Below, piece by piece: positions 40,912 to 48,428 of a stretch of 51,032 nt of DNA. Source of the DNA: a virus; IMG/VR virus record IMGVR_UViG_3300037153_000456, positions 1-51,032 of that record; one strand, written 5' to 3'. The notes under the pieces are model-generated. The model worked only from the letters and a program-made list of their open reading frames with translations. It was not told the DNA's origin and did no database searches. Position 1 is the stretch's first letter. Every line of letters starts with the position of its first letter. A program made the position numbers and the translations under genes.

Positions 40912-41326
40912 ATTCATCCTGCCGCACGGCACCGAGGCCAATGAGCGCAAGTTCAACGATATGGACCCGTTCATCCGCGGCTATATCGAGGCGATGTTCT
41001 TCACCAACACCGGCAACCTCGAAGACGGCGACCTGCAGGACGCGACCACTGCCGATCTGGCGCAGGCAACACTGCTGGCGATCATTATCGATTGCGCGGA
41101 CTTCCAGCACAAAGCCGAGCGGTTTCTGAAAAAGGTCTACGCCTCGCCGAAGGGATACGACCCGGTGCAGGCTGGCCGCGACTTCTGGTTCACCCGCTGC
41201 GGTCACGGCGTCGGGTTCTGGGACCGCGGACTGGGGACACCGGGCGATGACCTGTCAGAGATCGCCAGAGCATTCGGTAACGTCGACATGGTCCGCGGCG
41301 ACGATGGAAAGGTTTATGTGGAATGA
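40904..41326 (+). CDS. Conserved phage early protein (GHGxGFWDRG type)
   Basis: 140 residues from the GTG at 40904, seven bases after GGAGG. Features: DPFIRGYIEAMFFTN, then LAQATLLAIIIDCADFQHKA and AGRDFWFTRCGHGVGFWDRG, ending VRGDDGKVYVE. The segment with Phe-Trp-x-Thr-Arg and Gly-His-Gly is found in many phages of unrelated hosts as a protein of unknown function. It closes the module of promoter copy 6. Confidence 0.78.
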   Translation: MPEFILPHGTEANERKFNDMDPFIRGYIEAMFFTNTGNLEDGDLQDATTADLAQATLLAIIIDCADFQHKAERFLKKVYASPKGYDPVQAGRDFWFTRCGHGVGFWDRGLGTPGDDLSEIARAFGNVDMVRGDDGKVYVE

Positions 41327-41330
41327 AGGT

Positions 41331-41373
41331 TACGTCATCCTGACTTGCGTCATACTGGCGTATGAATTATATA
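41331..41373 (+). promoter_or_regulatory. Early promoter-operator module, copy 7 (diverged)
   Basis: Half-sites TACGTC at 41331 and GGCGTA at 41357 are 26 bp apart instead of 28. The inner element CGTCATACTGGCG is kept. The likely promoter is TTGCGT at 41345-41350, 17-bp spacer, TATATA at 41368-41373, shifted relative to the other copies. Confidence 0.7.
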
Positions 41374-41392
41374 CAGGAGAATCAATGTTGGA

Positions 41393-41644
41393 ATGAACGA
41401 GGATTTAATGGCGAAGAAACCCAAACGGTCCGCTTCCAAGCGGATGTCTTATGACACGTATCGCGAGGCGATCGAGAAGCTCGGTCTCACGCAGGAGGGC
41501 GCTGGCGAGGTCGTCGGCTTGTCCCCGCGGCAGGCCCAGCGCGTGGTCGGTGGCCACTCCAAGGTCCCGCGCGCCGTTGCCAAATTGATCAACCTGATCA
41601 TCAAGCGTAAGATCACCGTGGAGGACGCGATCGAAGCCGGATAG
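41393..41644 (+). CDS. HTH-type regulator
   Basis: 83 residues from the ATG at 41393, or 78 from the ATG at 41408, which has GAGG five bases before it. A Lys/Arg-rich start is followed by a helix-turn-helix, YREAIEKLGLTQEGAGEVVG, then LSPRQAQRVVGGHSKVPRAV. This is an XRE-like domain common in alphaproteobacterial phages. A 3-codon ORF (ATG TTG GAA TGA) at 41385 with its own GGAG site overlaps the first start. Confidence 0.72.
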   Translation: MNEDLMAKKPKRSASKRMSYDTYREAIEKLGLTQEGAGEVVGLSPRQAQRVVGGHSKVPRAVAKLINLIIKRKITVEDAIEAG

Positions 41645-41651
41645 GTGTGTC

Positions 41652-42101
41652 ATGGCGAATAGCAAAAAAGAGTTGGAATGGCCGCGCACCAAGCTCGGAC
41701 CGATCCCGCCTGAACACCTTGAGAATGAAGCGCCCTTCCGCGAAGTCGCCGACAAGGGCCCGGGCTCGCTTCATGCCGCGCTCATGCAACATATCGATTC
41801 GGTGAAGCCCGCGGCGCCAGCCGCACCGGCAGCGCCAGCCGCGACCACCATGGGCGCCAGTGGCATGCAGCAGAAGATGGAACCAACGCCAGACATCGGT
41901 ACGAGCTACGCAATCTGGGAAGGCGACCCGGTGCGCTGTACCACGACCGAATCATGGATATACGACGGCACCAAGTGGTACGAATACCAAGCGACCGGCG
42001 AGGTGCTGGCGAACGCGCACATGGTCACGAAGGAAGCGTTCGAGGCGTACGCGCCAAACCTGCCGCCGCTCCCCGCAGAAGCGTTCCGATCCAAGCCTTG
42101 A
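41652..42101 (+). CDS. Hypothetical protein with Ala/Pro linker
   Basis: 149 residues. The N terminus LEWPRTKLGPIPPEHLENEA precedes an Ala/Pro-rich linker at about 50-75, then a C-terminal domain with YAIWEGDPVRCTTTESWIYD and GTKWYEYQATGEV. It is the last plus-strand gene of the early island. Its final 77 bases overlap, convergently, the end of the large minus-strand effector gene. Confidence 0.68.
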   Translation: MANSKKELEWPRTKLGPIPPEHLENEAPFREVADKGPGSLHAALMQHIDSVKPAAPAAPAAPAATTMGASGMQQKMEPTPDIGTSYAIWEGDPVRCTTTESWIYDGTKWYEYQATGEVLANAHMVTKEAFEAYAPNLPPLPAEAFRSKP

Positions 42102-43881
42102 GCCGGACCGCGTTCTTCATCGCCTCTTTCCAAGCCCCGGTATAGCCGTTCTGCACCGCGGTGTACGCCGCCACCTGCCGCGCCAGCGCGTCCTTGTATC
42201 GTTTGCTGGTCTTGTCGACATCCTTGGCGCGGGTGATCTTGTAATCGTTATGAACCGTTTTCTTGGCGTCTTGCATGGTCTTATCCATGACCTGCACTTC
42301 CGCGATCAGGCCGTTGGGCAACCGGACGTTGGCCGATCGATCGGCATATTCCTCATGCGTGATGCGCCACGGCTCTGACGCCAACTCGAATTGCTGGCTT
42401 AGTCCATCAAAAATCTGGTTGGCCTTGTCGGGGTGATCGACCACGAATGAGACCCGCGCGAGGTCACTGACCGCGGCAATGTTGCCGCCGTATTTCGTTT
42501 CGGCTTTTTCCGCGACCCGCGCTTCGCCGCCGCCATATCCTTTCAGGCCAGCGGTAAACTTGTCCTCACCGTAGCCGATCTCCACCCCCGGACCTTCCAG
42601 CTTCTTGGCGGCAGCGTTGAGTACCTGCTGTCCGGCCAGCGCCATGCGCTTTGCGTCGTCCATGGTCTTGAGCGGCGACGTGTTGGCCCATTCGGCTCGG
42701 GCCTCCTTGGTCTGCTTCATGTCGCCGCCGGGCGGGGTCTTGGCGCCCGGTTTGTAATCCTTCACCCGCTCGCCGCGCGCATAAAACTTCGGCGCCTTGC
42801 CGTTGTTGTCGTAAATCTCAAACGCGTCGATCCGGTCCTTGATGCCATCGAAGCTCGCCTCGTTGGTCGTCGAAGAGAGCGAGTATTCCGGCATTACGTA
42901 GCGCCCGGTCTCGCCGCCGCGCACGAAGCGCTCCAGTGCCCGCTGCGCCGCGTTCGCGGGCGAGGTGTACATATAGTGCCCGACGATCCGGTAACCGGCT
43001 TTCTTGAAGGCGTCGACCCGCGCATTGAGCGAAGCAGTCGATCGCATCGTGCCGTCGACGATGACATTGAGCCTATGCTCGCGCGCAGCCTGCTCCGCAT
43101 GCGCGAGCATGTCGCTTGATTCCTCGTGCAGCAGCGGCGAATTCCAGCCCTGATATTCCGGCAGCGCTTTCTTGAAGTCGTCGCTGTTCAGATACAAAGG
43201 GCCTTTCTCGATCGTACCGTTCTTGCCGGTGAACCAACTCTTGCCGGAGCCGCCACGCCCGCCCAGCAGATGCAAGGTTGGCTGCTCGCCCGGCTTCGGG
43301 GTGGCCGCGGCGATCTGCTCCGGCGTGAACACATCGCGCGAAATGATGAACTGCTGGGTGCCGATACGGTCAGCCGTGTAGCGGCCATCCGGTTTCTTGA
43401 ACCCGCCCTGCTCGACCGGTGCATCGGTCGGCACCAGCTTTTCGAGCCTTGCATTGGCTTTCGCAACCTTTTCGCGGGCACCCGGCACCCGGTCGAGCAA
43501 CTGATCGACGGTGACGTGCTCTGGCTTGAGCAGGGAGCTTGCCGACGTATCGCCGCCCTCGCTGCCGCCGGATTCCGTCCAGCGACCGTGCTCGTCGCGC
43601 GGATGCTCCGATTCATCCCAATCCCGCTTGCGGTTGAGCAGCACCGCGGACTGCGTCTTGGCTTTGATGAACTCGACCCGGCGCTTCACCCGATCGGTCT
43701 GGCCGGTCAGCTTGTCGATCTCCTCGTCGGTCAGGCCGAGACGCTTCGCCACTTTGCGGCTGACGGCTTCCGCCTTAGCGTGATCGCCATCTTCGAGAAT
43801 TGGATCGTGTAGCTCGGCATCGGCACGCTGATGGCCGCGCCAGTAAAACATCTCAGGCTGCTTTGGGTGCTTTACTGACAT
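42025..43881 (-). CDS. Header-tagged effector: Zeta-toxin-like kinase plus RelA/SpoT-like domain
   Basis: 618 residues. Residues 64-106 are the shared header (VKRRVEFIKAKTQSAVLLNR, DESEHPRDEHGRWT). Residues 200-345 match the Zeta toxin/UDP-GlcNAc kinase fold: Walker A GGRGGSGKS at 207-215, the acidic pair in LNSDDFKKALPEYQGW, and VIVDGTMRSTASLNARVDAF. Residues 435-545 resemble a RelA/SpoT nucleotidyltransferase: FTAGLKGYGGGEARVAEKAE, AVSDLARVSFVVD and LIAEVQVMDK. No epsilon-type antitoxin gene is adjacent. It lies downstream of two similar ORFs and the terminase. It may be packaged or act late; that is inference. Activity depends on residues that need testing. Confidence 0.78.
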   Translation of the reverse strand: MSVKHPKQPEMFYWRGHQRADAELHDPILEDGDHAKAEAVSRKVAKRLGLTDEEIDKLTGQTDRVKRRVEFIKAKTQSAVLLNRKRDWDESEHPRDEHGRWTESGGSEGGDTSASSLLKPEHVTVDQLLDRVPGAREKVAKANARLEKLVPTDAPVEQGGFKKPDGRYTADRIGTQQFIISRDVFTPEQIAAATPKPGEQPTLHLLGGRGGSGKSWFTGKNGTIEKGPLYLNSDDFKKALPEYQGWNSPLLHEESSDMLAHAEQAAREHRLNVIVDGTMRSTASLNARVDAFKKAGYRIVGHYMYTSPANAAQRALERFVRGGETGRYVMPEYSLSSTTNEASFDGIKDRIDAFEIYDNNGKAPKFYARGERVKDYKPGAKTPPGGDMKQTKEARAEWANTSPLKTMDDAKRMALAGQQVLNAAAKKLEGPGVEIGYGEDKFTAGLKGYGGGEARVAEKAETKYGGNIAAVSDLARVSFVVDHPDKANQIFDGLSQQFELASEPWRITHEEYADRSANVRLPNGLIAEVQVMDKTMQDAKKTVHNDYKITRAKDVDKTSKRYKDALARQVAAYTAVQNGYTGAWKEAMKNAVRLKAWIGTLLRGAAAGLARTPRTLPS

Positions 43882-45484
43882 AGGCGTTGAACCGATCCAT
43901 GGACTCCCTGTCCGTCAGGTTCAGCGAGCCGTACCAGTCAGTGCCAAGCAACAACTCCTTGCCCCACTGGGAATCGGCGATTGCCCAGATCGCTTTCGGA
44001 TCGTCGCTCGCTGTCAGGCGATGCAACACATTGGCTTCCTCGTCGCTGATCTCACCGGTCCCTTTGTCCGGTTCTGTGCCTTTGACCTGCTCCGGTGCGT
44101 AGCGTTCAGCCCACGCGAATTTTTCGTCATCGTCCATCGCGTCCCATTCTTGGTTCATGGTCTCGCGAACGGAATCGTTGATCCAGTCCGGTGGGTCGAT
44201 GTCGGTCGATCGTTCGGATGCCTCGTTATCGAAGGATTTTTCCAGCGCGCGTCCAATCTGGTCGCGCATAAGTTTGGTCAACCGCTCGTGCGGCTTGGCC
44301 GGTTCGATGCCGGGGAGGTTCTGCTGGTTTGGATCGGGGGCGCCCTGCGGCTCCGTCAGCGCAGCGTCATTAAACTCGATCTTGAGATCGCCGCCGCCCT
44401 CACCGTCGCTGCCGTATTTGACATCGATCGCCGAGATCAGTTGCGTCGTGGTGAACGGAATGTCGCGCTCTTCCTTCACGGCATCGATCGCATCGATGGC
44501 CCATGCCGAGCCGACACCGAAGCCGTCCGCCAGTTCAACTTTGGCTTCATCGAGCGCACCACCATTGTCGCGCCAGTTGTCGACTTCGTACGACAGGAAT
44601 TGCTCGTGGGCTTCGCGATACCATTTGATCTCGATCACCTGCCGCTGGCTCGGTGTCAGGTCCTCCCAGCTACTGGCCGGACCGGTGCCATCACCGCCGG
44701 ATGACATGCTCCTAATTTTGTCGTCAATCTCGCCGGAGAGCGCATTCCATTGCGTCCGATCCGGCACGTATCCGTACTTGGCCCACGCGTAGCCGCCGAC
44801 GTCGATGTTGGCGTGCAGCTTAACTTTGGTGACGCCCATCTTTTGGTACATCTCGACATTGGCCTTGAGCATTTTCTTGCCGACATCCTTGCCGGTCTTG
44901 CCATGGTACAGCCTGAAAAACGAACTCGTTGCGTTGTGGTCATCGAGATCGATGTCGCGGGTGTACTCGCCGATTTTGGTGGCCTCTGGCCCTTCCTTGT
45001 CATACAGGCCACCGGACACCGTGATCACGTTTGTTGCCTCTCTAAACGTGACGCTCATGGTGCCCGGCAGGCCGCCGACAAAATTCTTCTTGAACTCCGC
45101 TGGCGCTTCGTCAACGTGCTCATTCCACAGGTCCAGAAATTTCTTGCCTTGTTCGGAATCGACCCGCGTTGCTTGGTCGAGGATGATGCCATCTTTGGCG
45201 AAGTCCGATACTTTCTCGGCCTTTCCCTTCTTGCCGCTGCTTGGTTTGTCGCCACCGCTGCCGGTGAACTGGCCACCGGTTGGTGAGCCAGCCGGGTCGC
45301 GCGGATGCTGGCTTTCGTCCCACGCTTTCGCTTTTGGTGCCGGGCGCGCGCCCAAGATCAACTGGCCGCCGTCGTCGAACACGATCTTCAGGAAGCTGGC
45401 TTTTGCTTCCTCGACCGGCACGAACTTGTCACTGAGGAAGCACGCGGAGCCTTCGCGTCCATCAACCGTGACCCGCTGGATCAT
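43853..45484 (-). CDS. Header-tagged effector: GNAT-like domain, large unknown C-terminal part
   Basis: 543 residues from the ATG at 45484, which overlaps the previous stop (ATGA). After a short N-terminal domain (REGSACFLSDKFVPVEEAKA) comes a variant header, WDESQHPRDPAGSPTGGQFT. Residues 125-245 resemble a GNAT-like fold found in phage structural clusters: SSFFRLYHGKTGKDVGKKML, KANVEMYQKMGVTKVKLHAN and VGGYAWAKYGYVP. The last 300 residues are acidic and helical with no motif I know. It overlaps the next effector gene by 29 bases. Role unknown; context suggests virion association. Confidence 0.7.
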   Translation of the reverse strand: MIQRVTVDGREGSACFLSDKFVPVEEAKASFLKIVFDDGGQLILGARPAPKAKAWDESQHPRDPAGSPTGGQFTGSGGDKPSSGKKGKAEKVSDFAKDGIILDQATRVDSEQGKKFLDLWNEHVDEAPAEFKKNFVGGLPGTMSVTFREATNVITVSGGLYDKEGPEATKIGEYTRDIDLDDHNATSSFFRLYHGKTGKDVGKKMLKANVEMYQKMGVTKVKLHANIDVGGYAWAKYGYVPDRTQWNALSGEIDDKIRSMSSGGDGTGPASSWEDLTPSQRQVIEIKWYREAHEQFLSYEVDNWRDNGGALDEAKVELADGFGVGSAWAIDAIDAVKEERDIPFTTTQLISAIDVKYGSDGEGGGDLKIEFNDAALTEPQGAPDPNQQNLPGIEPAKPHERLTKLMRDQIGRALEKSFDNEASERSTDIDPPDWINDSVRETMNQEWDAMDDDEKFAWAERYAPEQVKGTEPDKGTGEISDEEANVLHRLTASDDPKAIWAIADSQWGKELLLGTDWYGSLNLTDRESMDRFNAYVSKAPKAA

Positions 45485-47802
45485 TTCTTTTGCTTCTGCA
45501 GTTCGTCGTAGGTCTTCATGATGTCGCGGTAGTAGCGCCGCCAGACCGGCGTGCCCTGCAGCTTGCCGGTGTCCACTTGCAGCCGCGCCAGTTCGGCGAT
45601 CGTCTCGTGCGTCGACTGCAGGATTGTGACCTGTTGCCCTTGGCTTTCCTTTGTCGCCTTCCAATAGGCCGTGCTGTACGGGGTGACGCCGTCGTCATCG
45701 ATCAGCTTGTGGAAGACGTCGCCCTCGTACTTCACGAAGCGCGAGTAGAGCGGATACTTTTCATCGAGCGGCGGTTTCAGCGAGCCGTCGGCGCGCATGC
45801 CTTCTTTCGTATCCGGGTCCGCCATCACCGCTTCACGTTCTTTCGAAACGGCGTTGATCACGGTCTGATACTTCTGATGCGCGATCTCGTGCGCGGTCAC
45901 GCTGACCGCACCATCGGCGCTGAAAATCTGCCGCGGAAAAATCTCGATCTTGCCGGTGTCGAGATGCGCCAGCCCGGCAGCCTTGTAGCCGCCCAGCGTG
46001 CCGACCGTAAACGGGTGCTCGCCCATGTTGATCGAGACAAGGTTTGGATCGTAGCCGAGCAGCCGGGCCGAGGCTTGCGAGGCGCCGAAGATCGCCGCGG
46101 CGTGGACCGGCGAACTGTAAATGGCGCTGGACGTTTCCTTGACGTAGGTGACGTAAGGCCCGGTCGAGCCCTCCTTCACCTTGAAGTCAGCCGCCTCGAA
46201 CATCGCCTGCGTGGCGTTATCGAAGCTCGCTGCTTGGCCTTCGATCGATCCGACCTTGTCGTCGAATTGTGTGGCGACCATCGACAGCGCCTTGACGCCA
46301 GCATTGTGATTGGTGGCGCCGAAGTGCTGGATGACCGCTTTGTTGTTCTGCTCGTAGGTGAACGCCGTGCTCAATAATTTATTGTCATCGACGTGATAGA
46401 TTGCCGTAAGGCTGGCGTTGCCTTTGTTGATATTCTCCTCCGATTCCTGACCATAGGAACGGAGTGCCGACTGCATGTTGCCGAGTTGCCGGTATTCGTC
46501 GCTGTCGGATTTGCCTGCTTTCTCCAGTTCGGCCTGACGCGCAGTTAGCTCGTCGTCCCACTTGTCGATCTTTTCCTGCGACGGACGCTGGCTGATCAGG
46601 AAGTTGTGTTCTTCCTGCGTGAGTGTCGGCGGTTCAGACGGCGAAGCACCGGCATCGGTCCAGCGGCCATGTTCATCGCGGGGATGTTCGGATTCATCGT
46701 AAGCGCGCCGCAGCAGGACTGCCGATTGCGCCCGGGCCATCGCCCAGTCGACGCGCCGTCTGACTAGAGATCGCCGATCGCCCGCGCCTGATTGAGCGAC
46801 AGATTGATTTCCTGCTCGGTGAGCGGGCGCCCGTAACTCTTTTCCAGATAGTCGATGATCGCTTTTTCTTCCGGCGACAACCCGGCTGTGCTCTTTGGCA
46901 CTGTCGTAGTCGCTGGCGTAACTACTGGTTTGTTCATTCGGTATCCACTTGTCTTTCGACGATTTGGCGCGCTCGATCGCGCCCTTCTCGCCGCCCTGTA
47001 GATAACCTCTCCACGCCATAAAGACAACATCGGGCGTGCCGTCTTCGGCCTTCCAACCATGGGCGAATTCCGGGTTAAACTTAATTCGCCCGGTCTCCAC
47101 AAAACCAAACTGGTGATAGTAATCCGGCAGATACCCGGCGTAGCAGTCGAGCGTACGGGCGCCTTTGCTGATCGCCTCCGCGACGAGGTCCGCCGCTATT
47201 CCCTTCGGCCCGCCGTTGTTGAACAAATTCTGCAGGTCGCCCTTTGGATCGATCGCCACACCTGCCTTCTTGTCCGGCGTCGTGATCAGCGTATGCCCGG
47301 TCAGATCATCCGGCTTGAGCGGCGACAGATATTCCGGGCGCGTCGTCTCATCGCGTGCGGCGATGAAGTCTTCCGGCGATGGAGAAACAAACCCGCCAGC
47401 GTCTACTTCTTCGTTGTTCGTCCACCAAAAACTTTTCAGCGCCGCCTGCTCAGTTTTGAAACTGGACTTACGCTGCGGCGGATAATTCTTGTAGTGCATC
47501 CAGATTTCATACGGCTTTTTATTTCCAGTCGAAGGATCGTGAACGATTTGCACTTTGATCGGGCTGTCTGGACCTTTTGCTTTTACATTTTTTGAATGAA
47601 TGACTGTGCCCTTGCCACTTGGGCTAGGTTCGGTGGGACTAGGCTCGCTGGGACCGGAATCGCCACCACCGGCATCCGTCCAGCGCCCATGATCGTCACG
47701 CGGATGCTCGCTCTCGTCAAATCCTGCGCGCGTCAGCAGCACCGCCGAGCGCGCCTTGGCAACCGCCCACTCGACGCGAGTGCGTACGCGCGGATGCATC
47801 AT
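45481..47802 (-). CDS. Tandem header-tagged effector ORF: GNAT-like module and zincin protease module
   Basis: 773 residues with two headers. Header 1 (RVRTRVEWAVAKARSAVLLT, DESEHPRDDHGRWTDAG) opens the protein. Residues 165-280 look like a GNAT fold (DKKAGVAIDPKGDLQNLFNN, KGARTLDCYAGYLPDYYHQF). Header 2 (RRRVDWAMARAQSAVLLRRA, DESEHPRDEHGRWTDAG) is at 347-384. A region with NKAVIQHFGATNHNAGVKAL follows, then a zincin with VTAHEIAHQKY (zinc His639 and His643, Glu640) and a possible third ligand in THETIAELA. Residues about 308-345 read as non-coding in this frame; another frame codes there (46764-46937). It may be two genes joined by a frameshift, the second perhaps starting at 46740. Confidence 0.75.
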   Translation of the reverse strand: MMHPRVRTRVEWAVAKARSAVLLTRAGFDESEHPRDDHGRWTDAGGGDSGPSEPSPTEPSPSGKGTVIHSKNVKAKGPDSPIKVQIVHDPSTGNKKPYEIWMHYKNYPPQRKSSFKTEQAALKSFWWTNNEEVDAGGFVSPSPEDFIAARDETTRPEYLSPLKPDDLTGHTLITTPDKKAGVAIDPKGDLQNLFNNGGPKGIAADLVAEAISKGARTLDCYAGYLPDYYHQFGFVETGRIKFNPEFAHGWKAEDGTPDVVFMAWRGYLQGGEKGAIERAKSSKDKWIPNEQTSSYASDYDSAKEHSRVVAGRKSDHRLSGKELRAPAHRAGNQSVAQSGAGDRRSLVRRRVDWAMARAQSAVLLRRAYDESEHPRDEHGRWTDAGASPSEPPTLTQEEHNFLISQRPSQEKIDKWDDELTARQAELEKAGKSDSDEYRQLGNMQSALRSYGQESEENINKGNASLTAIYHVDDNKLLSTAFTYEQNNKAVIQHFGATNHNAGVKALSMVATQFDDKVGSIEGQAASFDNATQAMFEAADFKVKEGSTGPYVTYVKETSSAIYSSPVHAAAIFGASQASARLLGYDPNLVSINMGEHPFTVGTLGGYKAAGLAHLDTGKIEIFPRQIFSADGAVSVTAHEIAHQKYQTVINAVSKEREAVMADPDTKEGMRADGSLKPPLDEKYPLYSRFVKYEGDVFHKLIDDDGVTPYSTAYWKATKESQGQQVTILQSTHETIAELARLQVDTGKLQGTPVWRRYYRDIMKTYDELQKQKK
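46764..46937 (-). CDS. Alternative-frame C terminus of the first GNAT-like effector module
   Basis: Within the long ORF, the +1 frame from 46937 codes for 57 residues ending GLSPEEKAIIDYLEKSYGRP, LTEQEINLSLNQARAIGDL and a TAG at 46764. Codon use in its second half is normal for this phage, while the long frame there uses rare codons. This suggests the first module really ends here, through a one-base shift in the CCGGGTT run near 46880 (mutation, sequencing error or programmed +1 shift). It could also be a small separate gene from its own ATG. Confidence 0.5.
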   Translation of the reverse strand: MNKPVVTPATTTVPKSTAGLSPEEKAIIDYLEKSYGRPLTEQEINLSLNQARAIGDL

Positions 47803-48293
47803 GGTTCATCCTTCTTACGCGTGCGTTTTGCCGGGCGGTCCGCCAACCGCTGCTCCATCTCCAGCAGCCGCGTCTCCATCGCCGCCAGCCGGTTCTCCGT
47901 GGCCGCGGCACCGGTCGGTGTGAAGTACAATTCGAACCAGTGGCCCTGATCGTTGCAGACGTAGGCGCCGTAACACTCTTCGGTGATGATGCGATCTTGG
48001 CCGGTGATCAGCACCAGTTCGGGCGGATTGTGGTGCAGCGTTATTTCCGGTTTCGGCCCGCCTTCGCCGGGCGGTTCTTTGCCATGTGCGTTACCAGCCG
48101 GTCGGAAAACGATGCGCTTGTTGATGAAGCCGCCGGGCCCGGTACCCAGCGAGGTAATGTCACCTTCGCCTTCGATGATGATGCCGTTGCTGTCGACGCT
48201 GTCGTCCGGCGGGGCGATGTCCACGGTCTGCGCGCAGGCAAGTGTGACTGGAGGCGCTTCACCATGTGCGCAACGCCACGGCAAAATCGGCAA
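47799..48293 (-). CDS. Conserved phage protein upstream of the effectors
   Basis: 164 residues. The core NKRIVFRPAGNAHGKEPPGE, then KPEITLHHNPPELVLITGQD and ITEECYGAYVCNDQGHWFEL is beta-rich and looks well conserved. The C terminus is a coiled coil (ENRLAAMETRLLEMEQRLAD). It overlaps the first effector ORF by four bases. It could be a virion-associated adaptor for the effector proteins, but that is only position-based. Confidence 0.66.
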   Translation of the reverse strand: MPILPWRCAHGEAPPVTLACAQTVDIAPPDDSVDSNGIIIEGEGDITSLGTGPGGFINKRIVFRPAGNAHGKEPPGEGGPKPEITLHHNPPELVLITGQDRIITEECYGAYVCNDQGHWFELYFTPTGAAATENRLAAMETRLLEMEQRLADRPAKRTRKKDEP

Positions 48294-48299
48294 GGCGGT

Positions 48300-48428
48300 C
48301 TATCTCCCAACATCGCAGCAGTTTCCATAGCCCGAGAGCATGACGCCGATGATCACGGCGACGATCATGGTGACGCCGAGGATGACGAGCCCACGAAAGG
48401 TCACCGGCAGCATGAACCGTGGCATCAT
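48300..48428 (-). CDS. 42-residue membrane peptide
   Basis: The ATG at 48428 overlaps the terminase stop (ATGA). The product (PRFMLPVTFRGLVILGVTMI, then VAVIIGVMLSGYGNCC) is one hydrophobic helix with a C-terminal Cys pair. Small membrane peptides flank the terminase on both sides in this phage. Function unknown. Confidence 0.55.
   Translation of the reverse strand: MMPRFMLPVTFRGLVILGVTMIVAVIIGVMLSGYGNCCDVGR

Noticed and set aside
43126-43812. 228-codon plus-strand ORF opposite the Zeta-like gene
   Set aside because: It mirrors a well-supported minus-strand domain (Walker A, header) and has no ribosome site.
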